Below, piece after piece: positions 34,001 through 41,508 of a DNA stretch of 64,000 nucleotides (positions are counted from its first letter, which is position 1; each line of letters begins with the position of its first letter). Position numbers and translations under genes: made by a program. The DNA is taken from the NCBI GenBank assembly GCA_036705565.1, contig JAUBUY010000036.1. One strand, 5' to 3'. Under the pieces are notes generated by a model, which saw only the letters and a program-made list of their open reading frames with translations, was not told the DNA's origin and ran no database searches. This DNA is from Microcoleus sp036705565. Its GTDB lineage: Bacteria > Cyanobacteriota > Cyanobacteriia > Cyanobacteriales > Microcoleaceae.

Positions 34001-34731
34001 TACTTAAAAGCCGTAAAATAGCGTTTTAAATCCTCGGAGAAATCAACACCTAAAGTGCTAGTATCGATTCGCAGATTAGAAAAAACACTTTTCGATCGCA
34101 AATAGCTAATTTCTCTGAGCAAAGACTTCCGCATCACCTCTATTTCGTTCAGATTCTCGACTTTTTCCGAAGTCAACGGGGGAGTAAACACAGATAAATC
34201 AACGCACAGAATTCTAAAATCCTTACCATTCTGTAACAAAATCAGGGTATCAGCTTGCAAAAACTCGCCTTTTTCCTTGTAGCGACGGATGTAGGAGTTA
34301 ATCTCATCGCCTGATAAATTGGGTTTCGCAGTTTTTAACTGAGATAATACCTCTTTAAATCCTGCTTTTGCATCCTTATTATAAGTTCTGATACTGTTAG
34401 CATCGCTAAAACTGCACTGACAGTACAAAATATTCACCAACTTTAAATTCCAGCCAGTAGATTTGATGTACTCCCGGAAAAAATTTAACCCACCCAAAAA
34501 GCCTTTTTGAACAAAAAATAAGCTCCATTTTTCAACAATTTTACCATCCAAACTACCGAGCAAATTAGCTTCTCTGGTAATTTCCGCCATCATCTTTGGC
34601 AATTTGAGTTTATGCAAATCTAGACGATAGGAATCACCAAAATTATGAGCTATATTTTCCCGCTGAATATATGCCAGAATCCCGATATTAAATCCCACCT
34701 CAAACAGCCGCCCAAAATCTTCACCAATCAT
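31069..34731 (-). CDS. Large SF2-type helicase of a two-gene system (gene B)
   Basis: 1220 residues from the ATG at 34731, preceded by GGGAGG 8 bases upstream and overlapping the gene A stop by 11 bases; a frame from 34755 is rejected. Residues ~1-400 are of unknown fold. They contain GEFLQADTLILLQNGKDF then RILCVDLSVF, a strand-loop-strand reminiscent of PD-(D/E)XK nucleases, although the Lys position is Ser. The helicase core follows: Walker A FLTGNPGIGKTTA (~412), Walker B HIFIMIDEIT (~612), motif III-like IIVADASIVD (~653), motif IV QIIVYIQNKQRLAEL, motif V VIFMTASGSRGLSFP (~822) and motif VI EIIQVIYRGRGEYDNG (~856). Beyond ~900 is an unknown ~320-residue region. I infer a DNA or RNA translocase in a defence module. 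Confidence 0.82.
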   Translation of the reverse strand: MIGEDFGRLFEVGFNIGILAYIQRENIAHNFGDSYRLDLHKLKLPKMMAEITREANLLGSLDGKIVEKWSLFFVQKGFLGGLNFFREYIKSTGWNLKLVNILYCQCSFSDANSIRTYNKDAKAGFKEVLSQLKTAKPNLSGDEINSYIRRYKEKGEFLQADTLILLQNGKDFRILCVDLSVFTPPLTSEKVENLNEIEVMRKSLLREISYLRSKSVFSNLRIDTSTLGVDFSEDLKRYFTAFKYKDKESAKLIQAGSYAHSFYGFLQTTGIIPHDAEVLLNVVGYSDRNISAISLRKDKIKLLATCAQIYQNEAKGKEISDARSEVLDVVQLNAARSFKEGKNFVDALLGIGKNVTEPVPHTERIDNFANSIDIISDKLANDLQIDRGLHLRNAHAQLIVKALQSDESYIFLTGNPGIGKTTAIANFLSSHIDDGFLFLYVSPRKQVNLDIIEKFKDKNTGLLCDDRLFCINTNADIIKSNSGHCTVKYASNSYRKDFTKKTVRYLKDNSEIQRKEYHQSELEKKGETVIKPVNPKGNGVLKSICEGIYALINEQVSSNIVATVSIQSVKMKENRQNTLEHLEKIFQDTYNQIAKKVISGKMQEISSRIKHIFIMIDEITGDDGGVEFLAGIGKIVKKHELHKLEHGFNTKIIVADASIVDCDVIKQHLDNTSPEPDKIYFKKLAKDSEEIQPLQVIPFNFNNLAAKVINANSYPARSLDITYKVFVESVKYQEDAPLKQNSNLVKRVQSEIIEDINQRLAIPGVEQIIVYIQNKQRLAELIEKIKASREKFEQFTGYLEIHANISEDEKEKIQKYKNTAKVIFMTASGSRGLSFPKTKHILVDIPRFQIEKNLMEIIQVIYRGRGEYDNGKTLDGEDKELVFYLSDTAVYYADDAELSLQESKLSLLNLLLILKTAVMTRISGYGYLGREKFLMIPIGGKSVSAVGDTFSSKMAALIKTLKSESQRGNMLFKEVYTSLEQLLSRGDYVLKNSDKSRQKGDFYLEMRDDFNRKFLEKCNPLDGLLSYDNLEIGHVCGSLLLVPLAKQNLVETYQMRLHREIKECLEKKLLHKMCLIRDSDSSPENVISAIRGGAIELLQFLNSEVEKTQYFEEQSQQFDRYYAIPLFAFVSGEEMQEYFADSQLEEPEDRRFRDILSAYVRSIYPIDSVMPIGHKYRDFPFIVFRSYSLEQSREKIFTDKYLLSSNELNVLNLILSKQVN

Positions 34732-37700
34732 GATTAATACCTCCCTCACCGACATTCAATACTTCTCTTACCTTATTCAAAAATGCCAGGGAATTAAAAT
34801 CTGTGCTACCGCCAGCATGACTAAATATAGACAAAGCACCAACCGATTCATCGCCAATAATTCGCTCGTAGGGGTCAAGTTTTAAACTAATATTGTGACG
34901 AGCTTCATACCGAGAAAAGTGGAATATTGTTAGATAATGTAGCAAAGTATTTTTGATTGCACCATCATAAATCAAACCTTCACGAATATCTTGATCGTCT
35001 AGGATACCTTGATAGATATTCAACAGAGTCGAGTAAGAAATCACACCGTTATAAAAGTTTTTTTCCTCCCTGACTCTAATTCCGTTAAACAAGTTGAAAA
35101 ACATCACAGCTTGCTGACTGGTATCTGCAAACAAGCTTTCAAGCTCCATTGCATCCTGAATATAAAAGGATTTTCCCTTATCGCCGAGGAAACTGCGGAC
35201 ATAGTATTTGTCAAAGAATATCGGATAAATTTTGATATCTCGGCGCTCTCCTTTCAAAGTTCGGAGCAATTTTTTTGACATGAAAGACAATTCCTCATCT
35301 TCCTCAGTCTTGGTAATATGCAACCTACTCATGTAAGGTGCTTGGGAAATATATGCGAAATTTCGATATCCTTGCTGATAAAGCTGGCTCATGACATCTT
35401 CAAGGATTAACGGCTCAGAATAAAGACGACTGACACTGTAATTTTCGGAAAGTGTTTTCAGCATTTCAACTTGAATTGTGCTATCGTCTAGGCGATTGAT
35501 ACCGACAACTTCTCCGATTAAACTAGCTTGTCTTTGGAAGCGGTTTTGATTACCTTTTTTCGCATCACTATCTCGACTGGAAACAACAATAATTGCTAAC
35601 TTGTCTAACTCGGAAGCTAGCTGAACATTGTCGTCGAAGCGAAACTTTTTAGGAAGGATTGAATACAGGGAACTCAAGCCGTTACGAATTGTGAAACCAT
35701 TGGGCGTTTTTCTAATCCGAAATCCTTGAGAAGTTGAGCGTTGTTTTTGACTCAAAACATGAGACAACGTTTTGGAAAGATTGGCCATAAATTTTTCTGA
35801 CGGCGAAGGGTTTTTGTCGTCGCCTTCGTGAAGTCTCACCATCGGAATAAATAAGTTGCCCGCAGTATTTTCAAGCAATATCCTCAGACAGATATAGGAC
35901 AGCAGCAGCATGGTAAACTTATATACAAAAATCGCGGCAGGTTGTAAACCTTTATCACCGCTGTCTAGTCGTCTGTTGTTATACCGGAATAACAGCAACT
36001 TATACTGCTTGAAAAAATTGTTATATGCACTCATCCGACTTTCGGGAACTGAAGCTACAGGCAAAACATCGACATCTTGGATATTGTATTCCATGCTGAA
36101 ATTTTGGCGTTCATCAGTAGGAAAATAGCGGACATCTTCTATGGTGATATTGACTGGTAGCTGACAAATAGATCTTTCATCGACACTAGGATCTTTGACG
36201 GTAATATAATGGAGCGTTTGCTTGTAATTTCGCTCCATAATTTCATTAAAAAATTTACCAGTAGTCAAAATATTGTCAATATCCTCTACCAGACCAATTT
36301 TGAGGTTTACGTGTCGCGTTTCTGTTCGGGTTGGTAAAATTGTTTGACGCTCCAGAAAGCCTTTTAGCATTCTTCTCAGATGCGTAATTTTGTGCTTTAT
36401 ATTAAACTGATTAAATCCTTTAATAAAGTTGCGAAATAGCTCTCTTTTTGCCTCATCATCAGAACCTTGTAGGACTGGCAATACTCTTTGCTCAAATATG
36501 GCGATCGGGTGATGATTCAGCTCAGATTCAGGGTTGTAATTTTGTGCGAGTGGGTCGCTCCGAGAAGCAAACACAAAATAGTACAGCAATGCTATTTTTA
36601 ACACTTTGCGGACGAAGGTTTCGGTATTAGCATCTTCGGTAAGTTCTGCTTTGTGTTCCTCACTATCGGGATTTAGTAGATTCAGATAATATTCAAATGC
36701 TTCTTTTCCGCCGCGCGATTGAACTGGGTTGTTAAATTTGATTTTGAGACCAAAGATAAATTTACGTTCGTTCCGATGATTGTCCGTGCTTTCTCCCAAG
36801 TAACCTTCTACAATGGCAATAATTGGCAGAAAATCTAAGGCTTCCGCTCTCGCAAATATCTCTCTGTAATTAACTCTAATACCAGCATAATTAACCTCGT
36901 GATCGCCATCAGATTTACTTGGATCGTTGATATAATCTTCTATCAATCTGAGGCGACGAATCAAGTCTTGTAAGTAGATGATTCCTACAGTATCTGTACT
37001 GCTATCGCGAATGTGTTCTAGCAGATAGTCCAAATAAATAATCTTAGCTTCTTTGTTAATTTTCCCCAAAGTTTCTTTATCTACCAGTCGGATTAATTTG
37101 TGAAAATCCGAGTCAGGATTTTTAACCATCTCATCAAGACGGTGGTTAAGGTCTTCTTTCTCACTGCTAGTCTCGGCATTTTCATTGATATAGTTTTGCA
37201 AACCCTGCTTGAGTTCTTGTTCAAAAATATCAGTATTTCGGACGGCAACGGTCAATTTATGCAATTTTAAAGCTGCATGGCTTCCAGTACCTCGGCTTTC
37301 CAAAGTTAGCCTTTCTTTTTGTAAAGAAGTGTGGCGGGTGCCAAAATCGTATTTAAAGCCTAACTCTTGGCCGTTTCCGCGAAAATAGGGTGAGTCTAAG
37401 GGACTAATCAAACTAGCGACAAACCTTTCAATCGAGGTATTTTGAGGCAGTTTAGATTCTAATTGCTGCCGCAAACACTGTTGAATCTGTCTAACTTGAC
37501 TGCCAAAACGCTCCTCAATTTCCGGCGGTAAGTTAACAGTGGCAGAATCTGCTTGGGGTTCAAAAGAACCCAAGGGTTGCCGCACTTGCTTGTTGGAAAC
37601 ATCCGCAGCAATGGTGTCAATATCAATTAGCAAGCGGCGGCTGTCTTCTGATACGCTAAACGGGTTTTTAGTCTGCAATGTTTCTAAAATCTTGTCCAGC

Positions 37701-37756
37701 AAATCGCCATAGTCTACTGGCACTAAATCGCTGGCATCCAATCTTAAGATGTTCAC
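34721..37756 (-). CDS. Uncharacterised ~1011-aa partner of the helicase (gene A)
   Basis: 1011 residues of no family I can name. Residues 1-600 are mostly helical and charged. About 610-650 is hydrophobic (FVYKFTMLLLSYICLRILL) and probably buried rather than membrane. From ~715 the pattern turns alpha/beta: DKLAIIVVSSRDSD, ASLIGEVVGI, YQQGYRNFAYISQAP, RRDIKIYPIFFDKYYVR, FYNGVISYSTL, FHFSRYEARHNISLKLDP. This order of strands resembles a degenerate PIWI/RNase H-like domain, but the match is by eye and catalytic acids are not clear. Its stop overlaps the helicase start, so the two are translationally coupled. The YciI-like gene lies 13 bases upstream on the same strand. Long intact frame, typical base composition, no repeats inside. 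Confidence 0.8.
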   Translation of the reverse strand: MNILRLDASDLVPVDYGDLLDKILETLQTKNPFSVSEDSRRLLIDIDTIAADVSNKQVRQPLGSFEPQADSATVNLPPEIEERFGSQVRQIQQCLRQQLESKLPQNTSIERFVASLISPLDSPYFRGNGQELGFKYDFGTRHTSLQKERLTLESRGTGSHAALKLHKLTVAVRNTDIFEQELKQGLQNYINENAETSSEKEDLNHRLDEMVKNPDSDFHKLIRLVDKETLGKINKEAKIIYLDYLLEHIRDSSTDTVGIIYLQDLIRRLRLIEDYINDPSKSDGDHEVNYAGIRVNYREIFARAEALDFLPIIAIVEGYLGESTDNHRNERKFIFGLKIKFNNPVQSRGGKEAFEYYLNLLNPDSEEHKAELTEDANTETFVRKVLKIALLYYFVFASRSDPLAQNYNPESELNHHPIAIFEQRVLPVLQGSDDEAKRELFRNFIKGFNQFNIKHKITHLRRMLKGFLERQTILPTRTETRHVNLKIGLVEDIDNILTTGKFFNEIMERNYKQTLHYITVKDPSVDERSICQLPVNITIEDVRYFPTDERQNFSMEYNIQDVDVLPVASVPESRMSAYNNFFKQYKLLLFRYNNRRLDSGDKGLQPAAIFVYKFTMLLLSYICLRILLENTAGNLFIPMVRLHEGDDKNPSPSEKFMANLSKTLSHVLSQKQRSTSQGFRIRKTPNGFTIRNGLSSLYSILPKKFRFDDNVQLASELDKLAIIVVSSRDSDAKKGNQNRFQRQASLIGEVVGINRLDDSTIQVEMLKTLSENYSVSRLYSEPLILEDVMSQLYQQGYRNFAYISQAPYMSRLHITKTEEDEELSFMSKKLLRTLKGERRDIKIYPIFFDKYYVRSFLGDKGKSFYIQDAMELESLFADTSQQAVMFFNLFNGIRVREEKNFYNGVISYSTLLNIYQGILDDQDIREGLIYDGAIKNTLLHYLTIFHFSRYEARHNISLKLDPYERIIGDESVGALSIFSHAGGSTDFNSLAFLNKVREVLNVGEGGINHDW

Positions 37757-37769
37757 CCTGTTAACTCCT

Positions 37770-38039
37770 TTAAAAAGCTTGAATCCACTCTTTCACATCG
37801 TACTCAGTCCAAACCCCATTTACCCAATAAGGATCGGCTTCCACCAATTCTCGCACGGCCGCCTCATCTTCTGCTTCGTAAATTGCAAAAACTTTTGTTA
37901 AATCTTTTGTAGGCCCGATCGTACTTAACACGCCCGATTCCTTCTGCTTAGCCAATCCGGCTAAATGAGCGTCTCGAAACGGAGCGCGTTTTTCGAGAAC
38001 GTCTTCGCAGTAACTTCCCCACATTACATATTTGGTCAC
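37770..38039 (-). CDS. YciI-family protein
   Basis: 89 residues, a single YciI domain (dimeric alpha/beta ferredoxin-like). MTKYVMWGSYCEDVLEKRAP is followed by the conserved FRDAHLAGLAKQKESG with the His-Asp type active-site pair, and EADPYWVNGVWTEYDVKEW. The biochemical role of YciI proteins is poorly known; they are distant relatives of dehydrochlorinases and muconolactone isomerases. It is transcribed with, and 13 bases ahead of, the 37756 gene, so it may share its promoter. The family is common and not diagnostic for defence, so the pairing may be accidental. Confidence 0.88.
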   Translation of the reverse strand: MTKYVMWGSYCEDVLEKRAPFRDAHLAGLAKQKESGVLSTIGPTKDLTKVFAIYEAEDEAAVRELVEADPYWVNGVWTEYDVKEWIQAF

Positions 38040-38260
38040 GGTTTTGAGCCTTAGATGAATTTGTTTAAAAGTTATTGTACAATAAGAGTAAGAGGATTTA
38101 ACTAAAATTTTAAGAATAAGATTAATGAACCGCAGAGGGCGCAGAGGGCGCAGAGGAAGAGGGAAAAGAGAGAGAATTGTTAGATAAGAGGAGAAATTTA
38201 TTACTTTAATGGCTGAGGAGATGTTGCGGCCAGTGGTGTTAATTTAACGCTTTTTCCCTG

Positions 38261-38480
38261 AGTCCGGCAGGGGTTGAAACCCCCGCCTCAAAGCTGAAGT
38301 CCTCTCAAGAGGACTGAAGAGTTCATTAGTTAGCAATTATGCACTTTAGACGGTTTTATTGCAATAATTTGAGATTCTTCGCTTTGCTCAAAATGGCAAA
38401 TTTACCTGGTAATCCGTAAATCTTATTAGTCCTCTTAAGAGGACTTTAGCTTTGAGCCAGGGAATTCATTCCCTGGCGGT
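38261..38480. mobile_element. ~220-bp foldback element with CCGGCAGGGG ends (copy 1)
   Basis: Long inverted ends. The left runs AGTCCGGCAGGGGTTGAAAC, GCTGAAGTCCTCT, AGAGGACT; the right runs AGTCCTCTTAAGAGGACTTT, AGCTTTGAGCCAGGGAA, CCCTGGCGG. The same family is at 58491-58712 and 62543-62740. It has no coding capacity. Confidence 0.85.
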
Positions 38481-38503
38481 TTATTAGTGAGTAGCGGCTT
38501 ATT

Positions 38504-40975
38504 TTAGCTTCTCAAACTAACGCCGAATTTCTCAACTAAAACATCGCGCACTTTTTGTTGGGCCGGTTCGACATCGGTTTCGCTCAAAGTTCGATCGCCC
38601 GCGCGGTAAATTAACCGAAAAGCCAAACTGCGCTGTCCCGCCGGTACGTTGTCGCCCCGATATTCGTCGAACAATTCCACTGAATCCAGCAAACTACCCG
38701 CCGCCTTTTTCATCGCACTCTGCATCTCAACAACCGGAACTTCAATCGGTGCGAAAAACGCAATGTCTCTGTCAGAAGCGGGGAAACTCGAATAATTCGC
38801 GAATTTGCGAGTTAAGTTGTGCGATCGCCCTAATTCACCCAACAGCACCGCTAAATCTAATTGAAACACGTAAACCTGCTCAGGCAAATCCTTTTCCTGC
38901 TGCAATTGCGGGTGCAACTGTCCAAAAACCCCTAAATGTTTCCCGTTTAACGATAACGCAGCCGTGCGGCCAGGATGCAAGCGTGTATTAGAGGAATCGC
39001 TTTGATATTCCACCGACAAACCCAACTCTTGAAATGCGCTTTCCAAAATACCTTTTGCCTCAAACCAAGTCAAAGGTCGATCGCGCCCTCCCTGCTGCCA
39101 TTTCCACACAGTCGGATCGCCGCCAATAATCCCCGCAACTGCATCGGCTTCCTTCTTTGTGGGGAGTAGGGGTTGGGCATCCTGCCCGCCCTCTTCCTTC
39201 CAGAAAATGCGGCCGACTTCAAAACCGTTTAGCGCCCCATTTCCCTGTTCCAAATTGTACTGAAAAGCATCAATCAAACCCGACAGCATTTCAGTCCGCA
39301 AAGCCGAATACTCCACAAACAGCGGATTCGCCAGCACCACCTGATTGTCTCCCTCAGTTTTCACTAAAGAATAGTGCATCAACTCCGTCAAACCGGCCGC
39401 CCGAAAAGCCGATCGCACATTCCGAATTGCCGCGTATTCCGGTGACAGATAACCGGGTTCCGTTTTGCTGGGCAAAGTATCGCAGAAATTGTCATAACCG
39501 TGGAGTCTGGCAACTTCTTCAATTAAGTCAATTTCCCTTTCTAAATCGCGGTAACGGTAAGGAGGAACAGTTATCCCAAACACCCGTTCTTTTTCCGTTG
39601 GAACAACTTCGCATCCCAAGGCTGTCAGAATATTTTTTACCTCTTCCGGTTCCAGATATTTAGAACCGCCCGTTTGTCCTCTTTTCAACTGCCCCAAAAC
39701 CAGATTTACTCGGTCTAAACGCAATTCGAGCGATCGCGAAAAACTCAAATCCTCGCCCGAACTCGCCGTTTTCTGCACCGTCGCAGCGCCTCCAGCCAAC
39801 TCCAAAATGAGGGCAACAGCGCGGTTGCAGGCCGTCGTCAAGGCCGCCTGATTCACCCCCCGTTCGTAGCGGATCGAAGCCTCGCTCCGCAGGCCTTGAG
39901 CGCGCGCCGAACGGCGAATCGTTGCCTGGTCAAAAATCGCTGCTTCCAAAACTAAATTTTGCGTTCCTTCGTGAACTTCCGTATCTTCGCCACCCATTAC
40001 TCCAGCTAAGGCAACGGGTTTGTCGCTAGCCGTAATTAACAGATTTTGTGCTTGCAAATTGCGGTTTTGTCCGTCCAAGGTTTTGAAGGATTCCCCTGTT
40101 TTGGCAAAGCGGACGCCGATGCTGATATCTTGAGTACCAGTGAAAGATTGCAGGCGATCGCGATCGAAAGCGTGCAGCGGTTGTCCCCATTCCAGCAAAA
40201 TGTAATTAGTTACGTCAACTACATTATTAATTGGCCGCACTCCCGCCGCCTGCAACCGCTGCTGCAACCAAGCTGGAGAAGCAGCAATTTTCACACCTTC
40301 AATTGCCGTGCCGATGTAAATCGGGCATCCTTGCGGTTCGGATATTTCTACTGCCAAACCAGGAGTTTCTTTGCCCTCAATCGCCACACCATTCGCTTCG
40401 GGAATTCTCAAACTCGCCCCAGTCAGCGCCGCCACTTCCCGCGCTACACCCACCATGCTCAAAGCGTCAGCCCGGTTGGCCGTTGCTGTCAAGTCTAAAA
40501 TCACGTCATCTAAACCCAAAAGCGGGCGAATATCGCTGCCCAATTCGGGATTTTCTAACTCAAAAATGTGAATCCCGGCTGACTCTTTAGATAGTCCCAA
40601 TTCTGCCAGGGAACAAATCATTCCTTCGGAAGGAACGCCCCGCAATTTAGCAGGTTTAATCTTTAAATCAATAGTCGATAAATAAGTGCCGACAACAGCG
40701 ACAGGCACGTAAATGTCTGCTCTAGCGTTGGGTGCGCCGCAAACAATATTCAAAGCTTCACCAGAGCCGACATCCACTTGACAAACTCTCAATTTGTCTG
40801 CATTCGGATGCTGTTCGCAGGCGATGATTTTGCCCAAAACTACACCGCTTGCCCACGGGCGGCGGTCTTCGATATCTTCGACTTCAAACCCGGCCATTGT
40901 CAGGGTTTCGGCTAATTCTTCCGGGGATATCGACACATCCACCAATTCCCGCAGCCAGTTTAGAGAAATACGCAT
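38504..40975 (-). CDS. pheT: Phenylalanyl-tRNA synthetase beta subunit
   Basis: 823 residues, full length for PheT, partner of PheS in the alpha2-beta2 synthetase. Domains in order: B1/B6 N-terminal core (MRISLNWLRELVDV), tRNA-binding EMAP-like OB domain (~40-150: LGKIIACEQHPNADKLRVCQVDVG, NIVCGAPNAR), B3/B4 editing domain (~210-390: PAWLQQRLQAAGVRPINNVVDVTNYIL, HAFDRDRL), B5 (~415-490, a DNA-binding-like fold), and the C-terminal ferredoxin-like anticodon-binding FDX-ACB domain (~725-823: FPASDRDIAFFAPIEVPVVE, GQRSLAFRLIYRAGDRTLSE). Everything expected is present. pheS is not in the window. A 220-bp foldback element lies right after the stop. Confidence 0.97.
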   Translation of the reverse strand: MRISLNWLRELVDVSISPEELAETLTMAGFEVEDIEDRRPWASGVVLGKIIACEQHPNADKLRVCQVDVGSGEALNIVCGAPNARADIYVPVAVVGTYLSTIDLKIKPAKLRGVPSEGMICSLAELGLSKESAGIHIFELENPELGSDIRPLLGLDDVILDLTATANRADALSMVGVAREVAALTGASLRIPEANGVAIEGKETPGLAVEISEPQGCPIYIGTAIEGVKIAASPAWLQQRLQAAGVRPINNVVDVTNYILLEWGQPLHAFDRDRLQSFTGTQDISIGVRFAKTGESFKTLDGQNRNLQAQNLLITASDKPVALAGVMGGEDTEVHEGTQNLVLEAAIFDQATIRRSARAQGLRSEASIRYERGVNQAALTTACNRAVALILELAGGAATVQKTASSGEDLSFSRSLELRLDRVNLVLGQLKRGQTGGSKYLEPEEVKNILTALGCEVVPTEKERVFGITVPPYRYRDLEREIDLIEEVARLHGYDNFCDTLPSKTEPGYLSPEYAAIRNVRSAFRAAGLTELMHYSLVKTEGDNQVVLANPLFVEYSALRTEMLSGLIDAFQYNLEQGNGALNGFEVGRIFWKEEGGQDAQPLLPTKKEADAVAGIIGGDPTVWKWQQGGRDRPLTWFEAKGILESAFQELGLSVEYQSDSSNTRLHPGRTAALSLNGKHLGVFGQLHPQLQQEKDLPEQVYVFQLDLAVLLGELGRSHNLTRKFANYSSFPASDRDIAFFAPIEVPVVEMQSAMKKAAGSLLDSVELFDEYRGDNVPAGQRSLAFRLIYRAGDRTLSETDVEPAQQKVRDVLVEKFGVSLRS

Positions 40976-41174
40976 AATTTAGTCAGTAGTTAGTTGTCAG
41001 CGATCGGTAGTTATTAGTCATTAGTCTGCGCCGGCAGGCTTCGACTGTGCAGTCACAGAATTGATTCGGCAAAGCCTTTGCTACCATAATAATTTAAATT
41101 TGTCAATAGTTTTGCGGTATACATAAGCAAAAACGAGCGATCGGCCCAAAGGTAGATGTCTACTGGGGGATGAG

Positions 41175-41206
41175 TAGCATTCTCATTCCGAGAATGAGGT
41201 ATGCTA
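41175..41206. promoter_or_regulatory. Long palindrome, candidate operator
   Basis: CTCATTC-CGA-GAATGAG is a perfect 7-3-7 inverted repeat, extended outward by TAGCAT / ATGCTA. It lies between divergent pheT and the 41509 kinase gene, 300 bases before the latter. The CATTCTCATT / AATGAG look is reminiscent of metal-responsive (Fur-type) boxes, but no exact consensus match is claimed. No T-run, so a terminator is unlikely. Confidence 0.5.
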
Positions 41207-41508
41207 GATACATCTAACAAGGCAAAAAGCACTTAAGTTTAGAAAGACTTTACACAAAAAAGCACAACTTTAGCAAGTCTTTAAACTATCTTCAAGGATA
41301 ATCAACCGAAAAAACTCACTGCAGCGAGATAATCAAAATAGGGAAAAGATATCGGCATAAAAGACTTAGGTGCAATTCCAATTCGCAATCGAAGGCACGG
41401 CTTGCCGAAACCTGATAGATTAGTATGTCTACCAGAAGCAGGAACAGGCTATTTGTGCAGTCGAGCGGCGCTGACAAGATCAGAACAACATAGGCAAACT
41501 CAATCAAT

